56,136 nucleotides of DNA, from the NCBI RefSeq assembly GCF_959608125.1, contig NZ_CAUHPG010000013.1, positions 1-56,136 of the forward strand, in the 5' to 3' direction. The DNA is from an uncultured Slackia sp. (GTDB lineage Bacteria; Actinomycetota; Coriobacteriia; Coriobacteriales; Eggerthellaceae). Shown here piece by piece: positions 8,680 to 17,089 of this stretch. The notes under the pieces were generated by a model. That model was given only the letters and a program-made list of their open reading frames with translations. It was not told the origin of the DNA and did no database searches. A program made the position numbers and the translations under genes. The stretch's first letter is position 1. Every line of letters starts with the position of its first letter.

Positions 8680-10884
8680 ATGTCAGAAAACGCTATTACA
8701 AGGCGAAGCTTTCTGGCCGGCAGCGCAGGAGTGGCCGCTCTTGCCGCAGCGGGCGGATACATGAGCTTCGGCGCGTGGAAGCAGGCGTGCGCTGACGAAC
8801 CCGCGTCCGACGAGGGTTCTTGGTTTGCCTATAGCATGTGCAACGCCTGTTCGAGCAAGTGCGGATACAAGGCCTATGTCAAGCGCGGCCGCCTGTCCAA
8901 GCTTATTCCCAACGAATACGATGCGCATGCCCAGGGCAAGATTTGCGCGCGCGGCTACGGCTATCCCGCCATCGTTTATTCAAAGGACCGTTTGACCGAT
9001 CCTTTGAAGAAGAACGACAAGGGCGAATTCGAGGTCATTAGCTGGGAGCAGGCCTATCAGGAAATCGGCGACAAGGTGAAGGCTATCCTGGATTCGGACG
9101 GCCCTCAGGCGCTCGCCATGGTGCAGGACCCGCGTCCGAGCGGAGCATATTACACCAAGCGTTTCATGGACGCGCTGGGCTCGCCGAACTACTACACCCA
9201 CGGTGCCGCTTGCAACATTTCCAAGGCATCGGGCTTTTCGCAGGTCATCGGTGCGGGCGATTTTTCCGCCGATGTCGAGAACTCCAAGATGATCATGTAT
9301 ATCGGCCGCTCCGTGGCCGATGCCGTCCGTCCTGCCCATTTGCTGGCGCTGCAGAAAGCGCACGACAACGGCGCGAAGGTCGTCATGGTGGACCCGCGTT
9401 GCAACAACTCCACGGTATTCGCCGATGAGTGGCTCCCCATCAATCCCGGCACCGACCTTGCGTTTTTGCTTGCCATGAGCCATGTACTCATCCGCGATGG
9501 CATCTACGACGCCGCCTACGTGGCCGAAAACGTAGTGGGCTTCGATGAGTTCGCCGCCGGCGTGAAGGACTGCACCCCTGCTTGGGCCGAGGCGATCTGC
9601 GGCATTCCCGCCGCCGATATCGAGCGCCTGGCCGTCGAGTTTTCCCAGGCGGCGCCTGCTGCATGCATCGACGCAGGATGGCGCGGCGCTTTCGGCAATC
9701 AGTATGCCAACTCCGGCGAAACGGCTCGCGCCATCGCCGTGTTCAATACGCTGCTCGGCTGCTGGAACCAAAAGGGCGGCGCGCTGTTCCTTCCCAGCGT
9801 TTCCGCAGGCAAGCTTGACGAAGAGAAGTTCCCCGCCGTTCCGAAGCCCGAGGGTAAGAAGGTGGGTTCCGAGGAATATCCGCTTGCTTCTTCGAGCATG
9901 GGCGTGAATGTGTTCGCTGCCCAGCGTGCGAAAGAGGGCGCGATCAAGGGCATGTTCTTCTACAACTCCAATATGGTTGCGGGTTATTCCAGCCCTGTGT
10001 ATCTGCAGGAGTGCCTGGATGCCCTGGATCTGTGCGTCGTCGTGGACATTCAGATGTCGGAAACCGCCTTGTGCGCCGATTACGTGCTGCCCGAGTGCAG
10101 CTTCCTCGAGCGCTTGGAGTTGCCCGCGTTCAACGGCGGCATGGTGCCTTCCGTTTCGCTGCGCGACAAGGTTCTCGACATCGTGCATCCTAATACCAAG
10201 CCGTGCGACGAGATCTTCACGGGTCTTGCCGAGGCGTGCGGGGTCGGCGAATACTTCCCGTTCACGGTGGAGGAGCTTGCCGATGCGCAGCTGAAGTCGG
10301 TGGGCCTGAGCCTGGACGCGCTGCGTGAGGTCGGTACGATTTCCTTCCCTGAGAAGGCGTTCGAATACGGCAAGACGCCGAAGTGGAAGACGCCTTCCGA
10401 GAAAATCCAGTTCGTCAGCGAGGCGTGCGCCGCTGCGGGCTATACCCCCGCGCCGACGTGGGTCGCACCTGCGGTCACGCCCGCGGGCGGCAATCAGTTC
10501 CGTCTGATCACGGGCAAGCAGGCTATGCACAGCCACACCATGACGGCGAATTGCGAGCCGCTCATGGCCATCACGCAGGATTACGACCTCACGCGCATTT
10601 GGATGAATGCCGATCGTGCCGAGCAGCTCGGTATTTCCGACGGCGACGAGGTGGAGGTCTCCAACGACCGGCACACCGGTCGCTGCCGCGTCAAGGTGAC
10701 CCAGCGTCTCAACCCCACGGCCGTCTTCCTGCCGCCGGCATATGGCTGCTCGTCGAAGGACCAGCATACGGCTTACGGTATCGGCCTCCGCTCGACCGAC
10801 TTCCAGGCCTATCAGCTCGAGAACGGCTACGGCTCCACCATGTCGCACGAGATTTTGGTCACGGTTAAGAAGGTAGGTGCGTAA
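8680..10884 (+). CDS. Tat-exported molybdopterin oxidoreductase, PsrA/PhsA-like catalytic subunit
   Basis: DMSO-reductase-family catalytic subunit, 734 aa. Residues 1-38 are a Tat signal (ITRRSFLAGSAG). A [4Fe-4S] motif follows (CNACSSKCGYKAY ... KICARGYG, residues ~53-92). The Mo-bisPGD domains follow, with a Cys as the likely Mo ligand in THGAACNISKAS (~residue 172), as in thiosulfate and polysulfide reductases rather than Ser or Asp enzymes. The C-terminal pterin domain runs from FRLITGKQAMHSHTMTANCEP to the end. The ATG is preceded by GAGAGGAACC. It is followed by FeS and NrfD subunits, giving a complete menaquinol-linked periplasmic-facing reductase. The substrate could be thiosulfate, polysulfide, tetrathionate or an organic acceptor; the sequence alone does not decide. 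Confidence 0.93.
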   Translation: MSENAITRRSFLAGSAGVAALAAAGGYMSFGAWKQACADEPASDEGSWFAYSMCNACSSKCGYKAYVKRGRLSKLIPNEYDAHAQGKICARGYGYPAIVYSKDRLTDPLKKNDKGEFEVISWEQAYQEIGDKVKAILDSDGPQALAMVQDPRPSGAYYTKRFMDALGSPNYYTHGAACNISKASGFSQVIGAGDFSADVENSKMIMYIGRSVADAVRPAHLLALQKAHDNGAKVVMVDPRCNNSTVFADEWLPINPGTDLAFLLAMSHVLIRDGIYDAAYVAENVVGFDEFAAGVKDCTPAWAEAICGIPAADIERLAVEFSQAAPAACIDAGWRGAFGNQYANSGETARAIAVFNTLLGCWNQKGGALFLPSVSAGKLDEEKFPAVPKPEGKKVGSEEYPLASSSMGVNVFAAQRAKEGAIKGMFFYNSNMVAGYSSPVYLQECLDALDLCVVVDIQMSETALCADYVLPECSFLERLELPAFNGGMVPSVSLRDKVLDIVHPNTKPCDEIFTGLAEACGVGEYFPFTVEELADAQLKSVGLSLDALREVGTISFPEKAFEYGKTPKWKTPSEKIQFVSEACAAAGYTPAPTWVAPAVTPAGGNQFRLITGKQAMHSHTMTANCEPLMAITQDYDLTRIWMNADRAEQLGISDGDEVEVSNDRHTGRCRVKVTQRLNPTAVFLPPAYGCSSKDQHTAYGIGLRSTDFQAYQLENGYGSTMSHEILVTVKKVGA

Positions 10885-11423
10885 TGGCCCGCTATGGAAT
10901 GCTTATCAATACCAAGAAGTGCGTAGGCTGCTTCGCCTGCCGCACGGCGTGCCAGAGGCAGAACGACCTGCTTCCGAACGAATCGTTCATCAAGTTCCAC
11001 GAATTCGAGCGTGGAACGTATCCCAACGTGACGATCGAGCACGTTCCCACGCAGTGCATGCATTGCGTGGACGCTCCGTGCCAGGCGGTGTGCCCGACCG
11101 GCGCGACGTATACCACCGAGGACGGCATCGTGTGCGTCGACCACGGCCGCTGCATCGGCTGCAAATACTGCATGGCCGCCTGCCCGTACGGCGCTCGCGT
11201 GGTCAACGAGGAGACGGGTGCGGTGGACAAGTGCCGCTTCTGCACCGTGTCTGCGCTCGACGGCACCGAGATGTGCACGTGTGTGACGGCGTGTCCTACC
11301 GGCGTGCGCGTCTTCGGCGACCTGGACGATCCCGAGTCCGAGGTTTCCAAGCAGATCGCCGAGTTGAACGCCCAGCCTATCGACGGCGACTTGACCGAAG
11401 CTAAAGTCTTTTACGTGAGGTGA
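10884..11423 (+). CDS. 4x[4Fe-4S] electron-transfer subunit (PsrB/NrfC-like)
   Basis: Iron-sulfur subunit of 179 aa, no signal peptide; it would be exported with the Tat-targeted catalytic subunit. Four cysteine groups are visible: CVGCFACRTACQ, CMHCVDAPCQAVCPTGA, CIGCKYCMAACPYGAR and CRFC...CTCVTACPTG. This is the usual PsrB/DmsB arrangement. The ATG overlaps the preceding TAA by one base, so translation is coupled to the catalytic subunit. It passes electrons between the NrfD-type anchor and the Mo subunit. Confidence 0.94.
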   Translation: MARYGMLINTKKCVGCFACRTACQRQNDLLPNESFIKFHEFERGTYPNVTIEHVPTQCMHCVDAPCQAVCPTGATYTTEDGIVCVDHGRCIGCKYCMAACPYGARVVNEETGAVDKCRFCTVSALDGTEMCTCVTACPTGVRVFGDLDDPESEVSKQIAELNAQPIDGDLTEAKVFYVR

Positions 11424-11429
11424 TGAAGG

Positions 11430-12314
11430 ATGTCATTCGAACCTATCTGGGGCGCTCCCATCGCCTGGTACCTGTTCCTTGCCGGTTTGGGCGGCGGCGC
11501 GTTCGTGACGTCGGCGTTCCTGCGCTGGCGTCACCCCGAGGCCGCCAACATGCGCAAGGCGGGCCATATCATCGCGCCTGTCGTGGTGATGATCGGTCTG
11601 GTACTGCTGATGGTCGACGCCGAAGCCGGCCTGCATAACCCGCTGCGCTTCGCGTTGCTGCTGCACAATCCGTTCTCGGTCATGACCTGGGGTGTTGTGT
11701 TCCTGGCGGCCTTCATGGTAATCGCACTGGTCGTGCTGCTGCTCGATTTCCTGAAAAAGCGCGTTCCCGCATGGCTGGAAATCGCGGGCGTCGTATTCGC
11801 GGTGTGCGTCGCCATGTACACGGGCGCTTTGCTGGGCGTGTGCAAGACGTTCCCCCTGTGGAACAACGCCTTGCTGCCCATTCTGTTCCTGGTGTCCGCC
11901 ATGTCGGCGGGCGCGGCGTCGGTTCTGCTGGTGGGCGCGCTACGTTTCGCCGACGAGTTCGAGGCCGTGGGTCTGCTGAAGAAGGCGCATTACTGCCTGC
12001 CCCTGATCGAGATCGTGCTGGTGGCTGCGCTGTGCTTCATCACCAGCTACAACTCCACTGCTGGATTCGATTCGGTGATGGGTCTGGTGTGCGGCTCCTG
12101 GGCTCCGCTGTTCTGGCTGGGCCTGGTGGTCGTGGGCCTGGTGGCTCCGACCGCCGTCGAGACTTGGCTGCTCTTCTTCGCTCCGAAGGAGTTCGAGGAG
12201 TCTTCCAAGGCTCGCATGATCAGCGTCGGCGTGGATGCGTGCGTGTTGGTGGGCGGCTTCCTGCTGCGCTACCTGGTGGTCATGGCCGCGTTGCCTGTCG
12301 TGTTCGTCATGTAG
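11430..12314 (+). CDS. NrfD/PsrC-type quinol-oxidising membrane anchor
   Basis: Integral membrane protein, 294 aa, with about eight hydrophobic helices and the family start WGAPIAWYLFLAGLGGGAF. NrfD/PsrC proteins oxidise menaquinol and hand electrons to the FeS subunit without heme. Only 6 bases separate it from the FeS gene, with GAGGTGAT as ribosome site, so the three genes form one translationally linked unit. A strong terminator follows. Together with 8680-11423 it completes a PsrABC-like complex. Confidence 0.93.
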   Translation: MSFEPIWGAPIAWYLFLAGLGGGAFVTSAFLRWRHPEAANMRKAGHIIAPVVVMIGLVLLMVDAEAGLHNPLRFALLLHNPFSVMTWGVVFLAAFMVIALVVLLLDFLKKRVPAWLEIAGVVFAVCVAMYTGALLGVCKTFPLWNNALLPILFLVSAMSAGAASVLLVGALRFADEFEAVGLLKKAHYCLPLIEIVLVAALCFITSYNSTAGFDSVMGLVCGSWAPLFWLGLVVVGLVAPTAVETWLLFFAPKEFEESSKARMISVGVDACVLVGGFLLRYLVVMAALPVVFVM

Positions 12315-12356
12315 GCCGCGTCTGTAGCCGAAATACGCCTTCGCCGCGTTTGTGCG

Positions 12357-12389
12357 ATGGGCCGACGGTTCGTCGTCGGCCCATTTTTT
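12357..12389 (+). terminator. Intrinsic terminator after NrfD gene
   Basis: Stem ATGGGCCGAC / GTCGGCCCAT with an 8-base loop followed by T6. It ends the 7220-12314 transcript and separates it from the dehydrogenase gene, which is 317 bases downstream of the NrfD stop. Confidence 0.85.
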
Positions 12390-12552
12390 ATACGTGCATG
12401 CACTGCTGCCGCCTTGCGGTCGAGCGATCCGCCATGTGCTGTATTCGGCCGGACGGCAAGCCGTACATCGAGCACCGCGCTCGCCGTCAGTGTTTCCGGC
12501 GTGTTTCATTCCGCGAAACCCGTGCTGTATGCGCCCGAAAAAACGCCCTTCG

Positions 12553-12583
12553 GCGAATTGCGCGCCATGTGCCGGCAATTCGC
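12553..12583. promoter_or_regulatory. Inverted repeat upstream of the short-chain dehydrogenase
   Basis: GCGAATTGC and GCAATTCGC form a perfect 9-bp inverted repeat with a 13-base spacer, about 50 bases upstream of the dehydrogenase start. It resembles a dimeric regulator site; no recognisable promoter hexamers could be paired with it confidently. The rest of the 317-bp gap shows nothing beyond the terminator. Confidence 0.35.
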
Positions 12584-12631
12584 TATTACGTTTGGACCGT
12601 AAAAAGAAACACCCGAAGTCAGGAGGCTTTC

Positions 12632-13399
12632 ATGGGCAAGTTCGACGGCAAAGTAGCCATCATCACGGGCGGCGGCAAAGGCGGCGGCATCGGCTGGGGC
12701 CTTTCCACGGCATTCGCCAAAGAGGGCTGCAACCTGGCCATTACAGGTCGCAACGTCAAAAAGCTCGAAGACGCCAAGGAAGAGCTCGAGCGCCTGTACG
12801 GCATCAAGGTGCTGTGCCTGCAGGCCGACGGCGGCGACGAAGCCCAGGTCGAAGCCGCGGTCAAGCAGGTAGCCGATGAATTCGGCCGCATCGACTTCCT
12901 GATCAATAACGCCCAGAATTCCGCATCGGGCCTTACGTTGATCGAGCACACCAAAGAAGATTTCGACAAGGCCGTGTTCTCCGGATTGTACGCCGCTTTC
13001 TTCTATATGAAGCACTGCCATCCCTACCTTAAGGAAGCGAAGGGTTCCGTGGTGAACTTCGCGTCGGGCGCAGGCCTGTTCGGCCGGTACGGCCAGAGCT
13101 CTTATGCTGCGGCGAAGGAGGGCATCCGCGGCATGACGCGCGTCGCCGCCACCGAGTGGGGCCCCGACGGCATCAACTGCAACGTCATTTGCCCGCTGGT
13201 CATGACCAGCCAGCTCGCCGCCTGGAAGGAAGAGTATCCCGAGGCTTACGAGAAGACCATTCAGGGCATTCCCGCGGGTCGCTTCGGCGATGCCGAAAGC
13301 GACATCGGACGCACGGCCGTATTCCTGTGCTCCGAGGACGCCAGCTATATTTCCGGCGAAACGCTGACCCTGCAGGGCGGCAGCGGCCTGAGGCCGTAG
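12632..13399 (+). CDS. Short-chain dehydrogenase/reductase (classical SDR, 255 aa)
   Basis: NAD(P)-dependent oxidoreductase with a Rossmann fold. Visible features are the nucleotide-binding loop TGGGKGGGIGWG (residues ~11-22), LINNAQ where classical SDRs have NNAG, the catalytic Ser in NFASGAG (~143) and the YxxxK pair in SYAAAKEG (~157-161). Start: ATG after AGGAGGCTTTC. It has its own terminator and is separated by another from the reductase operon, so it is probably monocistronic. The unusual NNAQ and extended glycine loop are seen in some Eggerthellaceae hydroxysteroid dehydrogenases, but many substrates are possible, so I call only the family. Confidence 0.9.
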   Translation: MGKFDGKVAIITGGGKGGGIGWGLSTAFAKEGCNLAITGRNVKKLEDAKEELERLYGIKVLCLQADGGDEAQVEAAVKQVADEFGRIDFLINNAQNSASGLTLIEHTKEDFDKAVFSGLYAAFFYMKHCHPYLKEAKGSVVNFASGAGLFGRYGQSSYAAAKEGIRGMTRVAATEWGPDGINCNVICPLVMTSQLAAWKEEYPEAYEKTIQGIPAGRFGDAESDIGRTAVFLCSEDASYISGETLTLQGGSGLRP

Positions 13400-13433
13400 C
13401 GTTCGCGCGGACATCGCGTTTTATATGTATGGG

Positions 13434-13458
13434 AAGGCGGCCTTCGGGCCGCCTTTTT
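13434..13458 (+). terminator. Intrinsic terminator after SDR gene
   Basis: AAGGCGGCC-TTCG-GGCCGCCTT, a stable UUCG-type hairpin, followed by a T-run. Confidence 0.9.
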
Positions 13459-13617
13459 CGCGTTTTGCGAAAGCGCTTCGTGTCTGGCGCTTCGATTGCG
13501 CCGCAGTTGGGCGACGTCGCCATCTTGCCTAGTCGGCGCATTTTGCACGCCGTGTCTGCTTTCGGATGCATATCGCGGTAACGAAGCGCGCCCTTTTATG
13601 CAAAATAGGCGTCAATA

Positions 13618-13724
13618 TTGCATTTACGCAGATAAGAGCGCATAAGCCCCTCGTTTTGCTCCGCGCGACTTTGCATTTATTTTACATTTGCAAAGTCTAC
13701 GCGAATCGTTTCGGCCGCTATACT
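13618..13724 (+). promoter_or_regulatory. Putative control region of the Na/phosphate cotransporter
   Basis: The 380-bp gap before the cotransporter turns AT-rich here. TTGCATTTA occurs twice, at 13618 and 13671, and CTTTGCA / TGCAAAG form a perfect inverted repeat at 13669-13695. TATACT at 13719-13724 is a good -10, but no good -35 is correctly spaced and the palindrome lies where an activator would bind. This suggests activator-dependent transcription, possibly phosphate-responsive; the regulator is unknown. The remaining part (13459-13617) shows nothing I can name. Confidence 0.4.
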
Positions 13725-13779
13725 GCTCCCTCGATGGTTTCATGCAGATGCCCCCGTACGAACTGAGGAGAACGCTTTC

Positions 13780-15492
13780 GTGGACACCGTGCTTCCTACC
13801 GCCTTGGGTCTTCTTGGCGGCCTTGCCATCTTCATCTTCGGTATGAATATGATGAGCGACAACCTGCAAAAGGTTGCCGGCGAAAAGATGAAGAGCATCC
13901 TTTCCCTTCTGACTAAAAATCCGATTCTCGGCGTTTTGGCCGGTGCGTTGACGACGGCCGTGCTGCAGAGCTCGAGCGCCACGACGGTCATGGCGATCGG
14001 CTTCGTGAGCGCGCGCCTGATGGGCCTGCCCCAGGCCATTTCGATCATTTTGGGCGCCAACATCGGCACCACGATCACGGCGCAGATCATCGCCTTCAAA
14101 ATCACCGACTACATCTTGGCGTTCGTGTTCATCGGCTTCTTGGTTTCGTTCATCGCCAAGACCGAGCGTGTGAAGAGCGTCGGCCTGAGCATCCTGGGCT
14201 TCGGTCTTTTGTTCCTGGGCATCGAGACCATGGGCGATTCGATGAAGCCGCTGGCCACGAGCCCCGTGTTCATCGATATGATTTCCCAGGTGGTCGACGT
14301 GCCTATTCTGGGCGTTGCCGTAGGCACGATCATGACGGTCATCGTCCAGAGCAGTTCTGCCACCATCGCGGTGCTGCAGAACCTGGCTGCCACCGCCGGC
14401 CCCGACGGCGTGACGAGCGTTATCGGTTTGACGGGCGCGATTCCCGTGCTGTTGGGCGACAACATCGGCACCACGATCACGGCCCTGCTTGCCAGCATCG
14501 GACAGAGCCGCAACGCCAAGCGCGTGGCCGTGTCGCACAGCTTGTTCAATATCTCCGGATGCCTGATCTTCATTTGGTTCATCCCCGCATTCGCTGCATT
14601 CATTCAGGCCATTTCGCCTGCGGGCCCCGAAATCGAGGTCATTTCGCGCCAGATCGCGAACGCCCACACGTCGTTCAATGTCGCCATGACCCTGCTCTGG
14701 CTGCCGTTCATCTGGCTCATGGTGAAGATCGTCATGCGTATCATTCCCGAGAAGCGCGCGGGGTCGAAGGTCGTGTCCGATCCTGCCGAGCCCATGTATC
14801 TCGACGATCGTCTTATGTCTCAGCCTGTGGTCGCGCTGCAGATGGTCGCTCAGGAAATCGAGCGCTGCGGCGAAACGATCCGCGTGTCGCTCCACGACAT
14901 TTCCGCAGCCCTGCGCGACCGCGATTCCAAGCGCATCGACGAGGCGGCGCGTAAGGCCGAGGCGGCCGGCGAGCTGTGCCAAAAGGTGACCGACTACCTT
15001 GCCGAAATCTTCGCGGCGGGCGCTCTCAACGAGGACCAGGCGGCGCATACCATGAAGCTGATGCGCGGCTTGAACGATGTGGAGCGCGTGGCGGCGTTGT
15101 GCGGGCATATCGTGAAGTCCTGCAAGGGCGTGAAGTATTCCGAGGCCGCGATCGACGAAGCCCAGAGGGCGATGGCTATCGCGGAAGAGATGTTCGCTGG
15201 CGCCATGAAAGCCCTGGCGTCGGGCGATTCCGCCGATGCGAAGCGCGTGTTTTCTGCGAGCGCCAGCTTGGTCGAGGCCGAGACCGGCGCACGCAAGGCG
15301 CATATGAAGCGTATGGCCGCGAAGGAATGTTCGCCTGCCATGACCGCCGTGTTCAACAGGCTGCTTTACGATATCGGCCGCGTCGGTACGAGCTGCATGA
15401 ACATCGCCGACCTGGTGAAGGCCGACAAAGACGTGCTCGATTACTTCATGATCGACCCCGAACTCACCCAGGAAGGCGCGTCGCAGGCGTAG
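13780..15492 (+). CDS. Na/Pi-cotransporter II family protein with PhoU-like C-terminal domain
   Basis: Predicted sodium-dependent phosphate transporter, 570 aa. The membrane part (residues ~1-330) contains the two inverted family repeats, each marked by QSSSAT (QSSSATTVMAIGF near 66 and QSSSATIAVLQNL near 190) with GANIGTT / GDNIGTT after each. The C-terminal ~220 residues are helical and soluble, like the PhoU-type domain fused in bacterial NptA homologues. The start is a GTG, preceded by TGAGGAGA. Monocistronic, between two terminators. Confidence 0.93.
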   Translation: MDTVLPTALGLLGGLAIFIFGMNMMSDNLQKVAGEKMKSILSLLTKNPILGVLAGALTTAVLQSSSATTVMAIGFVSARLMGLPQAISIILGANIGTTITAQIIAFKITDYILAFVFIGFLVSFIAKTERVKSVGLSILGFGLLFLGIETMGDSMKPLATSPVFIDMISQVVDVPILGVAVGTIMTVIVQSSSATIAVLQNLAATAGPDGVTSVIGLTGAIPVLLGDNIGTTITALLASIGQSRNAKRVAVSHSLFNISGCLIFIWFIPAFAAFIQAISPAGPEIEVISRQIANAHTSFNVAMTLLWLPFIWLMVKIVMRIIPEKRAGSKVVSDPAEPMYLDDRLMSQPVVALQMVAQEIERCGETIRVSLHDISAALRDRDSKRIDEAARKAEAAGELCQKVTDYLAEIFAAGALNEDQAAHTMKLMRGLNDVERVAALCGHIVKSCKGVKYSEAAIDEAQRAMAIAEEMFAGAMKALASGDSADAKRVFSASASLVEAETGARKAHMKRMAAKECSPAMTAVFNRLLYDIGRVGTSCMNIADLVKADKDVLDYFMIDPELTQEGASQA

Positions 15493-15526
15493 GCCTTCCA
15501 GCGTGACCCTTCGATAGCTTGCTTGC

Positions 15527-15560
15527 GAAGCCCCGGTTGCCTCGAGCGCCGGGGCTTCTT
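15527..15560 (+). terminator. Intrinsic terminator after cotransporter
   Basis: GAAGCCCCGG / CCGGGGCTTC stem with a 12-base loop, followed by TTGCG; the T-run is short. Confidence 0.75.
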
Positions 15561-15666
15561 GCGTCCGGGGCGTATGCGGTTCGCACCGCCCGCCCGTGCG
15601 ATCTTGACGGAGCGGGTTCTATTTGCGATCATGGATCCGGTACGAACGAATGCTATGGAGGCTTGC

Positions 15667-16944
15667 ATGACGAAGATTCGCGTTGCCGAGCTGTTTGCGG
15701 GCGTGGGCGGGTTCCGTCTTGCGCTTGACGGATACGATGATGAAAAGCGTGGCTGGCATTTGCCGGCGGCGGGTGATTTCGAAACCGTCTGGGCGAACCA
15801 GTGGGAGCCTCCTGGAACTGAAACGCGTCAGTTCGCGGCGCGCTGCTATGCCGAGCGTTTCGGCGAAGGATCCATCGTCAATGAAGATATCGAACGCGTG
15901 CTCGACCAGGTAGAGGCGGGCGAGCGCTCTATGCCCGCGCACGACATGCTGGTGGGCGGCTTCCCGTGCCAGGACTACTCGGTGGCGCGGCCGAAGAACC
16001 AGTCGGGCGGCATCGAGGGCAAGAAGGGCGTGCTCTGGTGGCAGATCTATCGCTTTCTGTACTTGTGCTCGCCGAAATACGTGCTGCTTGAAAACGTCGA
16101 CCGTCTGCTGAAGTCGCCAGCATCGCAGCGCGGCCGCGATTTCGCCATCATGCTGGCGTGTCTGAACGAGCGCGGCTATTCGGTGGAGTGGCGCGTGGTG
16201 AATGCGGCCGATTACGGTGCGCCGCAGCGCCGCCGCCGCGTGTACGTGTATGCCGAAAAGGACGCGCCTGCGTGGAATATCGAGGAGCGCGTGCGCGAAG
16301 CCGGCGTGATGGCCGAGGCGTTTCCCATCAATCGCCTGGTCACGAAGGTGAATGCGTTCGCGGTGCAGGGCGAGCCGTACGAGGTGAGCGAGAACTTCGG
16401 CAAAGGCCTGAAGGCGTCGCCGTTCCACGGGGCGGGCGCCATGCAGAACGGCGAGGTGTTCACCGCGGAGGTGACGCCCGTGTACGGCGGTCCTTTCGCC
16501 ACGCTCGGCGACGTGCTGATCCCCGAAGAGCAGGTGCCCGAGGCGTTTTTCATCGACGACGACAAGCTCGAGCGCTGGGAGTATTTTAAGGGCGCCAAGA
16601 AAGAGGAGCGCACGCACGCGTCGGGCTTCACGTACATGTACAGCGAAGGCGGCATGACGTTTCCTGATGCGCTCGACAAGCCGTCGCGTACCATTTTGAC
16701 GGGCGAAGGCGGCGCGGGCGCGTCGCGCTTCAAGCATGTGGTGAAAACCGAAAGCGGCCGATATCGCCGCCTGGTGCCCGACGAGCTCGACCGGCTGCAG
16801 ACCTTCCCGAAAGGCTGGACCGCCACGGGCATGACCGACGGCCACCGTGCGTTTTGCATGGGCAACGCGCTCGTGGTGGACGTGGTGCACCGCATCGGCA
16901 AGGCGATCGCGCGTCGAGCTTCCGATGAGGCACCCGCGATTTGA
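15667..16944 (+). CDS. DNA (cytosine-5-)-methyltransferase, 425 aa
   Basis: C5-cytosine methyltransferase. Motif I is VAELFAGVGGFRLAL at the N-terminus, motif IV with the catalytic Cys is GGFPCQDYS (~residue 101), motif VI is LLENVDRLL, motif VIII is PQRRRRVYVY, and motifs IX/X are RRLVPDELDRLQTFP and MGNALVVDVV. A target-recognition region of ~170 residues lies between VIII and IX. Start: ATG at 15667 after ATGGAGGCTTGC; the frame is open further upstream but lacks a better ribosome site. No endonuclease, specificity subunit or Vsr-like gene is adjacent, so it looks orphan. The upstream AT-rich 16.9-17.0 kb patch could mark an old insertion point. Confidence 0.94.
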   Translation: MTKIRVAELFAGVGGFRLALDGYDDEKRGWHLPAAGDFETVWANQWEPPGTETRQFAARCYAERFGEGSIVNEDIERVLDQVEAGERSMPAHDMLVGGFPCQDYSVARPKNQSGGIEGKKGVLWWQIYRFLYLCSPKYVLLENVDRLLKSPASQRGRDFAIMLACLNERGYSVEWRVVNAADYGAPQRRRRVYVYAEKDAPAWNIEERVREAGVMAEAFPINRLVTKVNAFAVQGEPYEVSENFGKGLKASPFHGAGAMQNGEVFTAEVTPVYGGPFATLGDVLIPEEQVPEAFFIDDDKLERWEYFKGAKKEERTHASGFTYMYSEGGMTFPDALDKPSRTILTGEGGAGASRFKHVVKTESGRYRRLVPDELDRLQTFPKGWTATGMTDGHRAFCMGNALVVDVVHRIGKAIARRASDEAPAI

Positions 16945-16949
16945 TAACG

Positions 16950-17015
16950 TTTTTTATCGGATCGCCTGAAAACGAGATAATCCGATAAAGAAATGCGCTA
17001 TTTTTTATCGGATTA
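16950..17015. promoter_or_regulatory. Repeated TTATCGGAT boxes before yaaA
   Basis: An AT-rich intergenic segment contains TTTTTTATCGGAT at 16950-16962 and again at 17001-17013, plus the inverted form TAATCCGATAAA at 16978-16989. The last two form a perfect 12-bp inverted repeat with a 14-base loop (16978-17015). A degenerate copy, GGATATCGGA, follows. The run of direct and inverted boxes looks like a cooperative operator for yaaA or for the upstream methyltransferase, or the remnant of a deleted gene's promoter. Confidence 0.55.
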
Positions 17016-17089
17016 ATACGTATTGGATATCGGACTGATGGGCCGCGCGACGCTAGCTTCGTGTATTTGCTGCGACAGAAAGAAACACC

